Source: Hyposmocoma kahamanoa (lineage: Eukaryota; Arthropoda; Insecta; Lepidoptera; Cosmopterigidae). From it: a DNA stretch of 64,000 nt. Shown here piece by piece: positions 53,276 through 63,745 of the stretch. The stretch lies in the NCBI RefSeq assembly GCF_003589595.1, contig NW_020653945.1, positions 6,582,631 to 6,646,630 on the forward strand. The letters are read 5' to 3'. Within the stretch, counting starts at the first letter, position 1; every line of letters begins with the position of its first letter. The notes under the pieces were generated by a model. That model was not told the origin of the DNA, did no database searches, and worked only from the letters and a program-made list of their open reading frames with translations. Both the position numbers and the translations under genes were made by a program.

Positions 53276-54175
53276 CTATAACTAGCACAAGACTATATGC
53301 TCACCATTGTAAGGAGACTACTAACAACCTGTGTAAGTGTCCAGACATTACTATTACTAACAAGGTAATGTATTTAGGTTTTATAATAGATGATAACCTC
53401 TCTTTTAAGCACCATATTGAAGCACTAAGCGGTCGAATCTGTAAGCTAATGCATGTGTTTAAAAACTACGCGCTTTTGCTGATTTTAAAATAATCAGGCA
53501 AGTTTATTATGCCATATGTCAATCAATTATTACATATTGCATTTCAACTACCACCCGGTATTGCTAAAACTTCATTACTAATCATTGATAGATACCGCAG
53601 CGAGCGGTTCTAAAGGAGTCTACCTTCCGCCTTTTCCTTTACTCCACTGACCTTCTGTATATTAATTATTAAGTCCACAGTTCTCAAACAGCACGTTGCG
53701 TTCCCATATAGTACTGACAATACTAACAAAAGACGGAAAGATATTGTCTGCCCCAAAATTGAATCATGAAAATATATGTTTATTTCAAGATATTTTGTTT
53801 CTTGGGCCATTTTTGTACAATAAATTAAACGCCAAATTGACCATATAACATCTTTGTTACAAAAAGGTTACGAAAATTCGACAAGAATTCCTTCAAAACG
53901 TGTCCTACAATGATACAGAGAATTATTAATTATCCCAAAATAAATGTTGTCTAATTGAAGCGTATAGGTACATGATTTGCATTTTATTGTTTAGTTATTT
54001 TTTTTGTTTATAATTTAATAATATATCTGCCTATATAATTAGTACTTTTTACCAGAAATACAGGATTCTCCTAGTTTAGGTATATGTGTTATATTTTACG
54101 TTGATACGCATAATCAGAATTTAGTTATTCCTTTGTACAATAAGGTATTCAATAAACAATTTATTATTATTATTA
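53276..54175 (+). mobile_element. Non-LTR LINE, post-RT region and 3' UTR, decayed
   Basis: The plus reading is TNKVMYLGFIIDDNLSFKHH, then IEALSGRICKLMHVFKN. This is the palm-thumb junction that follows the YADDT block in CR1-like elements. Further pieces (SVLYGN..., TKYLEINIYFHD on the other strand) are shadows. Coding similarity continues with frame breaks to about 53930, followed by a ~240 bp AT-rich 3' UTR with CAATAAACAATTTATTATTA at the end. It is 5' truncated. Confidence 0.7.
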
Positions 54176-54355
54176 CAGTTTGAGACCAAGCACATTATTG
54201 TTATATTATTATTTTGGCTTTTGTCGCTTTTTATCACACAGGAAGAATTTTGTTTACTAAAGAACCCAAACACGTTCTTATAGTAATGGTTCTTGTACTT
54301 ATTGACGGATTTAATCTCATAAAAAAAGCTATGTTATCTTCATAAAAAGGAAATA

Positions 54356-54961
54356 GTGGGTTGACTAAAAAGTCAAAACGATGACAAATATACTTTATGC
54401 ATTTATGCCGTATACATTTATATTTTAAATAAAAAAATATATATATGATTTGATTTGCAATGTTCTGCCATCTTTCGGGGAATATAAGAATAGCCCTCTC
54501 ATAATAATTCCTATCTTTTCTTTCAAAATACAGCTTCAAGTGTCGTTTGATGTGCTCTTTGTTATTAAAATGACATCCATAAAAAATTTCAAAGGCCGAA
54601 ACAAGCGAAAATTTGAAGGAGCAATGTTGGGCATTTACGGTGGATGAAGTAACATATTCCAACCTACCTGCAATAGCCTTTGACAACTGTGTAAAGATGC
54701 AGGTTGTTTTGGTATTTTCACGATGAAATACAATACTTTTACGATTCACCAGGTCTATGCATTTTTGCTGAATTAATAACTTAAAACTTTACCGCCTTTT
54801 CTTAAGACGCGCGCTAAAAAATTACTTTGTAAGATGATCGTGGACAATGTGACATTTTGAAATGTCAAAAAAAGAACTTTTTTATTTCAAAAAAACAAAA
54901 GTTCTTTTTTTGTTTAAAATTAATTAGTGCCAAAAATACACGAACTTTTTGACCAACTCAC
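54356..54961 (-). mobile_element. Internally deleted mariner, 606 bp, both ends present
   Basis: The ends GTGGGTTGACTAAAAAGTCA (54356) and, on the minus strand, GTGAGTTGGTCAAAAAGTTC (from 54961) are related terminal repeats. Each abuts a TA (54354-54355 and 54962-54963). Inside, the minus frame at 54749-54234 contains HFNNKEHIKRHLKLYFERKD, then YYERAILIFPERWQN. This is the C-terminus of a mariner transposase. The DNA-binding domain and catalytic triad are deleted. The 171-codon frame runs past the element into flanking DNA, so it is not a gene. Confidence 0.75.
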
Positions 54962-55344
54962 TATTTATATAAAAAATAACGTCAATAGGTATTAGACAAA
55001 TTACTATTTAAAACAAGTAGTTTCATATTAATGTGAGTACCACAATCTCTGCTTAATAACTTTTACATAAAACGGCAATGAAGTTTTTAAATAATAAAAA
55101 GAAGAGTATAGATCAAAAGTCCGCCGTCTTCGTCAAACAAAACAGACGTTATCGCAATTAAATTTATTGGAAAGAGGCAGAGCAATTTCACGCACCAACC
55201 GGCAAATTTAAGAAAACCTCTAGCTTACTTACCATATGTATAGAAATCAGCATTCAACCTACATTTGACGGATGGCGAGGTATTTAAGAAGTGAAAAAGG
55301 CGAAGAAACTCGGTTTCCCCCAGACTTTGCATTAACGCCGTTTG

Positions 55345-55375
<31 letters not shown>

Positions 55376-55489
55376 TTTCCCGGAAGCCATGCTCGAAAAT
55401 AATGCACTTAAAAAGCCTTTTGATATAAACGTGTTTGGCTCTTTACATGGCAATCTGATATATAAAAAAATAAAGCATTGAATTGTTCG
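54962..55489. other. Noncoding stretch with TA microsatellite
   Basis: A TA dinucleotide run occupies 55345-55372. The frames around it on both strands are created by it. Confidence 0.5.
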
Positions 55490-56045
55490 GGACAGGTCTA
55501 TACTATAGTCGGATCTATATTAACGACCTTCCTGTAGTAAACAAGGTACGCGTATTTTATAGGATGACCTTTCCATACTAGTTCCTAACGTAGACAGAGA
55601 TCTTCATTATCCAAAACTACTCAAAACAATTTGAATGTTAATTCAAGCAAAACAGGTGACTGTTCAAATAATACCCGTGGCAGTGTAAATTGACCATTTT
55701 TCATATGCTCTTTGGCGCCGGTCAAAAACTGTAAGCCATTTTATTACTCTTCAAGCATATCATGGGTATGATGTGTAAATTCAGTAATTAGATAAGGTAT
55801 ATATTAGATAAGATCATGCAACACAGGTAGTTCTAATTTCTGATAAGTGCTGCATTCGATCGATTTGCAAAGTGTCACTTTTAATTTCGAAAAGCCCTCT
55901 CTTTCAAAATTTGACCTTACTGAAAGTCCCTCATATATTTTGAATGTATGTAGTTTTATTAAACATAGCTCTTATTTTCGAGCGTCATCAGCCTTCATTC
56001 AAAACAAGGTTCCGAGACAGGCTGTAGCTGTAAAAATAAAAAAGG
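55490..56045 (+). mobile_element. Possible highly decayed CR1/jockey LINE remnant
   Basis: YINDLPVVNKV is readable at about 55530 and resembles the RT motif before the YADDT box. The rest is broken. The frame at 55847-56062 (ATG first) has no clear match. Low confidence. Confidence 0.3.
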
Positions 56046-56175
56046 GTAGCGTATTATCGTAACTGTTTTCACATGGATGTCAAAATACACATATTTTGTT
56101 GCTGTATGAATTTAAGAGAATATTTCGAAGTAATATGCTCCAAAGAAGGTTATATGCATAGTTAGATAGATAAAT

Positions 56176-56344
56176 TTTAGTAGCAGGACAGTTGCGAAAG
56201 AGTTTCTCCAGGGAAGTGGTTCCGCCTTACCTATTTCTATTTGCGAATTAAAGCTCTGAGTGGCACTGTAACTGTTAGAGACAGACGTGTTGCTTAAGCC
56301 AGGCATACGACTTGTTCGTCCTGTCACTTGTTATTATAAAAAAA
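56176..56344 (+). repeat. Family A SINE-like repeat, large internal deletion
   Basis: The head (AGTAGCAGGACAGTTGCGAA...) and tail (GTCCTGTCACTTGTTATTAT with poly-A) are present. The middle from CCGCC to the hairpin loop is missing. Confidence 0.75.
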
Positions 56345-57066
56345 GATGGACAAACACCGACACGAATACAGATTAAAATATAAAAGTAAAAACATTACTG
56401 TCACAACAGTGAAATCGCGCTGACTCGGCACATGCCAAGGTTTCCTAAGGCGCTGATTTTCAGCCACTACCAACGAAAGGGCTTAAGTTATTTGTATGAA
56501 CAAATATAACGACTATGCATAAAGTAGTACAGTGAAATAACATATAATAAAGTATAAATAGTCCATCTAATAGAACCCATTAGGTATGTATGTGCATGTG
56601 CTAGTGTAAATATAAGTACAGGTGTAGGAGTAAATTTTGATTGTAAATAAGTATTAGTGTTGTATAATGTATTTAGAACATTATATAAGTTATCTAACCG
56701 TTGTTTTTATTCGGTTTAATAATACTTGACCGCAAAAAAGAGGTAAGTCCATCACATCCATTACTCGGTTTCAAACTTGGAAATTCCATGTACGGACAAC
56801 GTCACATCAGACTACACATTTTTGTCCGAAAATCACCTCCATTGCAACGGAACAAGTTACGTCAATGTGTAGCTTGATGTGCTGGCGTGTGTACATAGCG
56901 CGCACAATAAGTTTTCGGAACTGGCCACTTACATGAACAATATTTAAAAAGTAATTACAACATTTGAAAATGGAACTCCTTAGCTGTAGAATACTGTTTG
57001 TTTCATGTGACTGTCACTTGTTTTTACATTATGGCGTCATTTTAAAAATTGGTTGTCTACATCACC
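56345..57066. other. Noncoding stretch 5' of the mariner frame
   Basis: It may include the mariner 5' untranslated region (about 56930-57066), but I could not fix the terminal repeat. No gene was recognised. Confidence 0.4.
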
Positions 57067-57836
57067 ATGGATTTAAGTCGTGAAAATTTACGTAGTATGA
57101 TTTTCTACGACTTTAAGTGTAATTTAACTGAGCTTTACTCGGCTTCATACTGCTTTTGACGATGAAACGCCATGCATGACGACTATTTATAGCTGGTTTG
57201 CAGAATTCAAACGCGGTCGTGTGAATCTCAGTGATGAATTTCGTGATGGTCGCCCGTCCACTGCTGTGAACAACAAAACCATCGATGCTGTGCGCCGTAT
57301 GATCAAAACAGACAGGCATGTGACATACTATGAGATTCGGGCAACTTTAGGCATAGGCATGAGTTAAATACAATCAACACTACACAAACATTTGGGTGTG
57401 AAAAAGGTGTGCTCTTGGTGGATCCCACACAATTTGACGAGGCTCAAAAAACGGATCGCGTCACTTGGTGCAATGACATACTTACCAAATTCAACGAAGG
57501 GGCGTCAAATTTGGTGTGGGTCATAGTAACAGGTGACGAAACATGGTTTTATAGTTATGATCCCAAAACAAAGCAGCAATCGAGCGTATGGGTTTTTCGA
57601 GATGAACCGAAACCGACCAAAGTGGCGCGCGTGTAAAGTGCCTCTAAACGAATGATTGCTTCTTTTTTTAATAAAACTGCACACGTGGCTACTGTTGCTT
57701 TGGAGAATCGTTGCACCGTGAATAGTGATTGGTACACGACCATTTGTTTACCGAAAGTTATTGACAAACTCCGTAAAAATAATCGTAAACGCCGTATCAT
57801 CTTGCACCACGATAATGCCAATTCTCACACTGTGTC
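57067..57836 (+). mobile_element. mariner transposase, degenerate, truncated by a SINE
   Basis: It begins MDLSRENLRSMIFYDFK. The helix-turn-helix part follows in a second frame (57176-57367: TIYSWFAEFKRGRVNLSDEF, DGRPSTAV, RHVTYYEIRATLGIGMS, stop). The catalytic part is at 57409-57636 (WVIVTGDETWFYSYDPKTKQ, QSSVWVFRDEPKPTKVAR) and 57652-57836 (HVATVALENRCTVNSDWYTT, RRIILHHDNANSHT). The aspartates of TGDE and HHDN are visible. The third aspartate is missing because the copy stops at a family A SINE. Frameshifts and stops make it inactive. Confidence 0.9.
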
Positions 57837-57970
57837 TATAATTTCACCGGCACCCTTACACTTCAAAACGGGAACACAGTAATGCTCACATTACTATTGG
57901 CTGGCAGAGAAAGGCAAGATGGCAGTACTTCCCTGGACGTACTCTCTCATTAGGAGCTCTACTGCTATTG
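57837..57970 (-). repeat. Family A SINE-like repeat, 5' half, abutting mariner
   Basis: Minus-strand head (AGCAGTAGAGCTCCTAATGA) through CAGGGAAGTACTGCC to GGTGCCGGTGAAATTAT. The 3' half including the hairpin is absent, and the break is the mariner junction. Confidence 0.8.
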
Positions 57971-58658
57971 CAAATACTACATCGAGATTATACTTATATG
58001 TTAATTATAAACGAAATTTATAAGGAAACGTAAATTATGTCCCATTATTTTACTGTTTGCGACTGGATAACTAGCAAAACACAATTTTAATTAAAAATTT
58101 AGCACTCGAAATTAATCTTATCTGTTATCGGGAAAATATCTAATAAAGTTTTTATTACGAGGTACCTAGACGTGGTTGTAAACAAGTTATGGAAATCTAT
58201 TACAATATACGTCCAGTACACTGCGCTGTGCTAATCCTGTATCTAAATAATATTGTACGTGCTGCCTTTTATGGATTATGATAGCCTGGTACGAGGGTTA
58301 GTAGAGCAAACAAATACGTAATATTTTTATGATATTTTTGTGATAAGATTTGGTTGACAGATAACCAGTTTATATATTTTGGAATAAAAATCGAATGATT
58401 TAAAGAAAATAACAAACAGGTCGTATAATTTCAATTTATTTATTATTTACTAATGATTGATTATGTCACAAACTAATGGTATTTCTTAATAATAATAATA
58501 ATAATAACTTTATTGGTTGTTATTAATAAATGTAAAGAGATCGCAAATACTAAAGGATAAGTAAATGCATAGAAGATATAGATAGAACGGAGAATAATAA
58601 TTATGAATATTTAGGCGATTAGAAATTGCTTATAAAATTATTCAGATTTAGCTACATA
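57971..58658. other. Noncoding stretch
   Basis: An AAT trinucleotide run lies at about 58488-58506. Nothing else was recognised. Confidence 0.4.
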
Positions 58659-58886
58659 TTTTTTTATGACAGCTATTGACGGGACTCACTAAGTAGTGAC
58701 GGGACGAACAAATCGTGTGCCTGATGGTAAGCGACACGCCTGTCCATAACAGGTGCAGTGCCGCTCAAAGCTTTAAATCGTAAAGATCTGAGGGGTAATG
58801 TTCACATTACTACTAGCCGGCAGAAATTGGTAACGTGGAAGTACTTCACTGGACGAACTCCATTATAAGGAGCTGTGTCGCTACTA
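58659..58886 (-). repeat. Family A SINE-like repeat, internal deletion
   Basis: The minus-strand tail is present; TGACGGGAC occurs twice near 58676-58706. The segment between GATCTGAGGGG and the TAATGTTCACATTAC block is deleted, removing one hairpin arm. Confidence 0.8.
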
Positions 58887-58916
58887 AAGTATGTAGTTAT
58901 AAACACATTTATCACA

Positions 58917-59030
58917 TCGAGTTCTTAGGTTTTCGTGACGTCAAGTAAGCCATGATCAACGGCCCTACAAATGGCCCGGTCTATTAGAAAAAACAAAAAT
59001 ACGCGACGTAGATCCAGAAGAAATGGTTTT
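58917..59030 (+). repeat. Family F element, degraded
   Basis: GAGTTCTTAGGTTTTCGTGA (left end), then GCCATGATCAACGGCCC, AAAAACAAAAATACGCG and ACGTAGATCCAGAAG. The left arm and part of the centre are deleted. Confidence 0.5.
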
Positions 59031-59191
59031 TATTGTCAACAGTCGTTGAAACTTTATTTCGTTCCTGCTCTGTTGCCACATGTATTGAGCTGTCTGTCAT
59101 CAGCGTTTAATAGTCCAATTGACCCTGTATCACGATTTGAGAATTAATTGATAAGGTCATTGTGTCAAGTCACTACAGTGGTATTAAGATA

Positions 59192-59850
59192 TTTTTCTAT
59201 AGACAATTTACATTAAATGATTAAACAATTTTAGGCAATAAATATTTTTTAATACAGTTGCTCAAAACGTGGTATTTTTCATATTACAAATCGTGCCGAA
59301 AGTTGGATTTTTCGCACTAATGCTTTTTACTTTTCCATTCATTTTTTTAAAATTTACTGTTGTTTCAAATCTTAAACATAGAACTAAAGAGGTTATATAT
59401 TTATTTAATATTTATATGCTTTGTGACGTAAGTCATTCGTCATTGAAACTTATATTTACTTACAAACACCTTAATTGTTTAAATTGAATCGGTGTTTTAT
59501 AAAACAACGGGTTACATTTAAAAATAAAAGAAATATTTTCCATAAAGATGAAGACTAAAATAGTAATTTTGATGTGGCTGAATACTGGCAACAGTTGCCA
59601 TTGTACTCTGACTTTTTATCAGAAAAAGAAATAAAATGATTTTTTTAAATACTGTTTTATTTTACTTTAATGTAGTTTTGTCGCAAATGTATTAAAAAAC
59701 GTCATTTGATACACGCGAGGATTTGTCATTTTCACTTGTCTCGAGTCTCGGGACTTCTGAATAATGACTAACTTTTCGCACTTGTATCAAAAATAACTTT
59801 TTTCTATAGACAATTTACATTAAATGATTAAACAATTTTAGGCAATAAAT
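59192..59850. repeat. Identical 52-bp direct repeats flanking 555 bp
   Basis: The sequence starting TTTTTCTATAGACAATTTAC and ending TTTTAGGCAATAAAT is identical at 59192-59243 and 59799-59850. The enclosed segment is noncoding. It contains GTGCCGAAAGTTGGATTTTT and GTCTCGAGTCTCGGGACTTC, typical of dispersed repeats. The plus frame at 59269-59487 is not recognisable. Confidence 0.7.
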
Positions 59851-60021
59851 TGTTACTCATTGTGTACCTTAATATAGGTACGTTAAAAGATCAATGCTTA
59901 GCACTCTGCATCATCTTTTTGATATCGGTGCTTTTCAAAATGGTGACTTAAACCAAAATTGTTAATTTTTTGTCTTATGACATACGCGTAGATCCAATCG
60001 GTATGAGCGAAATGAGCTTTC

Positions 60022-60278
60022 TGTAGCAGTAGAACTACTTGTAAAAAAGTTCGCCCAGGAAAGTACTGCCAACTTGCGTCCCGGTTTTGAAGTTTAAGGG
60101 TGGTGGTGAAATTACATGCACATGGAACTTGTCAACTTGTGTCTCAGGGTGACGGGCGCAGTGGCAGTGCCCCTCAAATCTTTATGATTTAAAACTCTGA
60201 GTGGCACTGCAACTATTATGGACAGGCGTGTCAGTCGCAGGACTCGTTCGTCCCGTTACTTGATATTATAAAAAAAAT
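60022..60278 (+). repeat. Family A SINE-like repeat, near full length
   Basis: From TGTAGCAGTAGAACTACTTG to TTGATATTATAAAAAAAATA. A 25-bp piece (ACCTATTTCTGCCGCCAAGC) and the TTACCACCAGGCG piece are missing. The hairpin is intact. Confidence 0.8.
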
Positions 60279-61289
60279 ACAACTGCCGTTAGAATATTGT
60301 GAGAAACAATTAAAAGATATTTACTTAGCTCAAAATGAATGAATGTTCAAAATTATCACGTGAGAGCCTGAGCCTGCCTACAATTGGTCTACTTTGCATT
60401 TTAGATGATTTCGGTGGTTTTATGATAGACCCCTGTTTTAGAAAGTGGAAAAATCATAGAAAGTATGCGTTGTAAAGGCCAACACGACAAGACGCGATTT
60501 GCACGAGTACGACATAAAGCGCGGGATACTACTATTCTCACATAGAGAGTAGCAATTATGTCTCTCTTTTAAATATTTTACTTATTCAACTTTGAGATAG
60601 GAAAGTTGAACAGTCTAGTGAGAGTTATGGGTTATTATACTACTCGATCTGAAATTTTTCTGCATCAATTTATTCTGATTTCATAGAGTTCAGATCACTT
60701 TGTCTGCGCTTCATTAACCCGAAAACTTACCACTTTCTCGTGGTGCTTTTTGCTTTGTTATTTCTCTGTGATTTGCTCTTGTTAGGTAAATTAAAGGCGT
60801 TTTTGTAATTTTTATCTTTTCACTAATGATAAGGATAAAGAGATAAGTACACTACGTAAATATTAAAGTAGGTCATATATTAATTTATCGTTAACCTCCA
60901 CTGTATATACCACCGCTTTCACGATATCTTGAAGCGAACAGCGCCCACGTCGGCGGACAAAAACGAAACGCCCGATATCGAGTGAGATCGGATATGGAGC
61001 AATTTCCCGACAAAAATGACCGACACCTAAACGATACTGATGCTCGTACAGCTCATAGATACTTATACAAGGTAAATACTCCCTATTTGCTTGAAAACGC
61101 TAAAAGAACAGCCCTAAAATCGAGGTTCACACAAACAGATTTGATGCGTATTACATTCTATGTAACATTCAGTAAACATAACCTAGAAACAAATATTGGA
61201 GGTCGTGGTTTATTAATGGTATTAAAACTAAGCCAATTCACTAACTCTATACTTTATGCATTTTTCTAACAAGATAATTAAATATCGGG
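60279..61289. other. 1 kb noncoding stretch
   Basis: No repeat was recognised. The frame at 60982-61269 (95 codons) shows no domain, signal or splice support. Confidence 0.4.
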
Positions 61290-61485
61290 ACTTTATTTTG
61301 CTATTGTTGCACATAGGAAATGAAAGTACTTTTTGCGATCTAAACCGCATATATTTGTTTTTTCGAACAAACCAATGCTTCGGGCCCTATCAGGTCATAT
61401 GGTCACAGCTGATAGTGGTCCTATAGTCAGCCATGGCTGAACAAATATACACGATTTACATCTGAAAAAATAGTTTCATTTCCTA
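61290..61485. repeat. Family F element, complete foldback
   Basis: The left arm ATAGGAAATGAAAGTACTTT, CGATCTAAACCGCATATATT and the right arm AAATATACACGATTTACATC, GAAAAAATAGTTTCATTTCC are inverted relative to each other. The centre is AATGCTTCGGGCCCTATCAG and ATATGGTCACAGCTGA. Confidence 0.6.
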
Positions 61486-61584
61486 AGGCAATTAAATATT
61501 TTCTGATTTTGAAAGCTATGACCCTGTGAAAAATAATGAATTATTTGTATCACATAGTAAGCGAGCTCTATGTCTACCGAAAGC

Positions 61585-61665
61585 GATTACCACCGCTTAG
61601 AATGGTTGACTCTTAATTCAAAGGTCGACGGTTTGAATCCCTGTAGCTTATATGTGCATATATAT
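61585..61665 (+). repeat. tRNA-like SINE head fragment
   Basis: CCGCTTAGAATGGTTGACTC then TCGACGGTTTGAATCCCTG, a B-box-like block. It resembles the family D head but the body does not follow. Confidence 0.35.
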
Positions 61666-61763
61666 GTCTTTAACTTCTAAGATACTTGTTTACATTTGTA
61701 AACGTTTACTTGCATTTATGAATCAACATTCGCTCCACCTATATGTTTCCAGCCTTAAAGAAC

Positions 61764-61966
61764 TGCCTCCGTGGCCGAACGGTTACCATGCCGGACTGCC
61801 ACGCAGAGGGCCGGGAGAAATACTTGTATGGCCTACATTTATTTCTCTCGTGAGTTTGGGTGTAATTTGTGTTTGTCTATGTGTGTGTCCATGGCACCCG
61901 CCACACAGGGTTTCCCTAGTGCGGGGCTATGTTGATTGTGAGCGTTATTATTATTATTATTATAAA
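61764..61966 (+). repeat. Family B SINE with deleted B box
   Basis: Head TGCCTCCGTGGCCGAACGGT to CCACGCAGAGG, then directly CCGGGAGAAATACTTG. The TTCGATTCCC segment is missing. The body is complete with ATGGCACCCGCC and CTAGTGCGGGGCTATG, ending in a TTA tail. Confidence 0.8.
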
Positions 61967-62137
61967 GAGCCCTAGTTAAGCCCTACTTTATGAACAATCC
62001 TATTTCAAAACTATCCTATTTTCACATACTTCAAGAAGGAGCTCATTCTACACTTTGCAGGTTTGGGGGAAGAATGAACACGTGCTGTGTTTCGGATTGA
62101 AGGATATCACTGCAATCACAGGCACTGGGTGCTGAAG

Positions 62138-62300
62138 ATCATAAGTCCTACGGATACACATTAGTTCTACAAGTATAAATTTAACTCATACCTAAACATA
62201 AGTCCCAGGAATACACATACTTTATACAGATTCACGTAAATCCCACGCATACTCATTAGTTCCACGGATACACATACTCGTAAGTCCCACATTCAGATAT
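62138..62300. repeat. Degenerate ~20-bp tandem repeat
   Basis: Units such as ATAAGTCCTACGGATACACA, TTAGTTCTACAAGTATAAAT, AAGTCCCAGGAATACACATA, TTAGTTCCACGGATACACAT and TAAGTCCCACATTCAG follow one another. The consensus is near TAAGTCCCACGGATACACAT. About eight units with variable spacing. Confidence 0.6.
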
Positions 62301-62515
62301 TTCTTTAGTATCGCAAATGACCATAAACGGTGATAACCGCTGTCCATCATATGGATCGTTTGATTGCACTTTACGATTACTTGTATGGTTATCGGTTCAT
62401 ACTTTCATCCAAATCGCTATACTTTCGTGAAATAGCTTGATCGGGTAATAGAAAGCTAAATAGATGTAATGAAAACTGATTTGTAAACAAGAAAAAATTG
62501 TCACGGTCACTGACA

Positions 62516-62656
62516 AACAGTCAACCGTGACCATGAGACTAGTAAAGGGCCCGAAACGTTGGTTTGTTTGAAAAAACAAATATACGCGATTAAAACCGGA
62601 AAAATAGTTCCGTTTCCTATGTGTAACAATCGTGAAAACCTAAGAACTCGATAAAT
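62516..62656 (+). repeat. Family F element, right half intact
   Basis: GTCAACCGTGACCATGAGAC, AACGTTGGTTTGTTTGAAAA, AACAAATATACGCGATTAAA, GTTCCGTTTCCTATGTGTAA and CGTGAAAACCTAAGAACTCG. It gives the clearest view of the right terminus. Confidence 0.65.
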
Positions 62657-62667
62657 CAAAATTGTCG

Positions 62668-62746
62668 TTTTTTTTCATGATCTCAAGAGACGGGATAAAC
62701 AAGTCATGGGCCTGGTGGTAGCGACACGCCTGTTCATAACAGTTAT
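62668..62746 (-). repeat. Family A SINE-like repeat, 3' end only
   Basis: Minus-strand tail (poly-A, CTCTTGAGATCATG) to TATGAACAGGCGTGTCGC. It lies 12 bp from the family F right end. Confidence 0.65.
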
Positions 62747-62848
62747 ATTGATTAAAATGAATATTATGACGTTTTACTATATGTCATGTCCTCAGTCTAT
62801 TTTTGTGACATTTTATTTGTAAGTCAATGCATTTCTTCATCAGTTTGT

Positions 62849-62975
62849 TATAATTAATACAAAGATCGAACATAAATAAAAAAATCTTTGGATCTGACAG
62901 GACTCGAACCTGTGTCAGTATGCCTTGTTGCCCTGGATTGGCATACAGATCAATTTTTGTATTAATAATTATAAT
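62849..62975 (-). repeat. Family E element
   Basis: The plus-strand left end TAATTAATACAAAGATCGAA and right end TTTTTGTATTAATAATTATA are inverted. On the minus strand the core is TACTGACACAGGTTCGAGTC, with a B box and the 3' side of a T arm. The D-arm region is degenerate. Confidence 0.55.
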
Positions 62976-63346
62976 AAAAATTGTCATTCTTAAAGCTACA
63001 GGCTTAAAACTTTCGTTGTGAAAAACCAACTCAAATGTATCCAGTGGGACACACAACCAGTGACTCCTTTAAATGAAATCTATGAATAACCATAGATATG
63101 TGTATGTGGTAAACGGCATTGAGTCGTGGAGTAAAACGGATTAGAGCTGGCCACTGACTCACAATGCTGACGTCACGCGTTGCACGATTTCACACACTTT
63201 ATTGCGGGCGTGTTAGAATCATATCGTTTAGAAAACCGTTGTGCAATCAGACTCTCTTACACACATTTGAAGTGTAATTTCGATCTATAGCGAAGAAAAG
63301 CTGACTACCTTGGTATAATAAAGTCACATGTTTATCATACATCAAA
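62976..63346. other. Noncoding stretch, nothing recognised
   Basis: No ORF, RNA or repeat family was supported. Confidence 0.4.
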
Positions 63347-63663
63347 TTTTTTTTATATATATCAAAAGACAGAATAAACAAGTCGTACCTCTGATAGTAA
63401 GCGACACCTGTCCTTAACTAAATGCAGTGCCACTCGGAGCTTTAAGTCGCAAAGATCTTAGGGGTACTGCCACTGTGCCCGTCAACCCGAGACAAAAGTT
63501 GACAGTTCTATGTGCCTGCAATTTCACTAGCACCTTGCCATTCAAAACCGGGATGCAAAAGCCTGCAAAAATAAGTAGTAATGGTCACATTACTAATTGG
63601 CGGTAGAAATAGATAAGGTGGCAGTACTTCCCTAGACGAACTCTTTCACAAGAAGCTCTACTG
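63347..63663 (-). repeat. Family A SINE-like repeat, full length
   Basis: Minus-strand copy with head (CAGTAGAGCTTCTTGTGAAA), hairpin and poly-A. A 24-bp insertion-like stretch (AGCCTGCAAAAATAAG) sits between the CGGTTTTGAATGG and GTAATG blocks. Confidence 0.85.
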
Positions 63664-63665
63664 TG

Positions 63666-63745
63666 GCAAAGGACGCTTGCTGTAGTCCAGTCAGACCAAG
63701 GGATCTTTTCTATTATATCCTTCGTTCTTTGTATCAATAATAAAT
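63666..63745 (+). repeat. Family E fragment
   Basis: GGACGCTTGCTGTAGTCCAG, TCAGACCAAGGGATC and then CGTTCTTTGTATCAATAATA, the family E 3' end. The head is missing. The rest of the window to 64000 shows nothing recognisable. Confidence 0.45.

Noticed and set aside
54234..54749. Longest ORF in the window (171 codons, minus) as a gene
   Set aside because: Only the part within 54356-54600 resembles a mariner transposase C-terminus. The rest is terminal repeat and flank read through by chance.
55225..55481. Frames with repeated IYIYIY
   Set aside because: They are made by the TA microsatellite at 55345-55372.
60982..61269. 95-codon plus-strand frame as a gene
   Set aside because: No recognisable domain, no splice or promoter evidence, and lengths like this are expected by chance in 64 kb.
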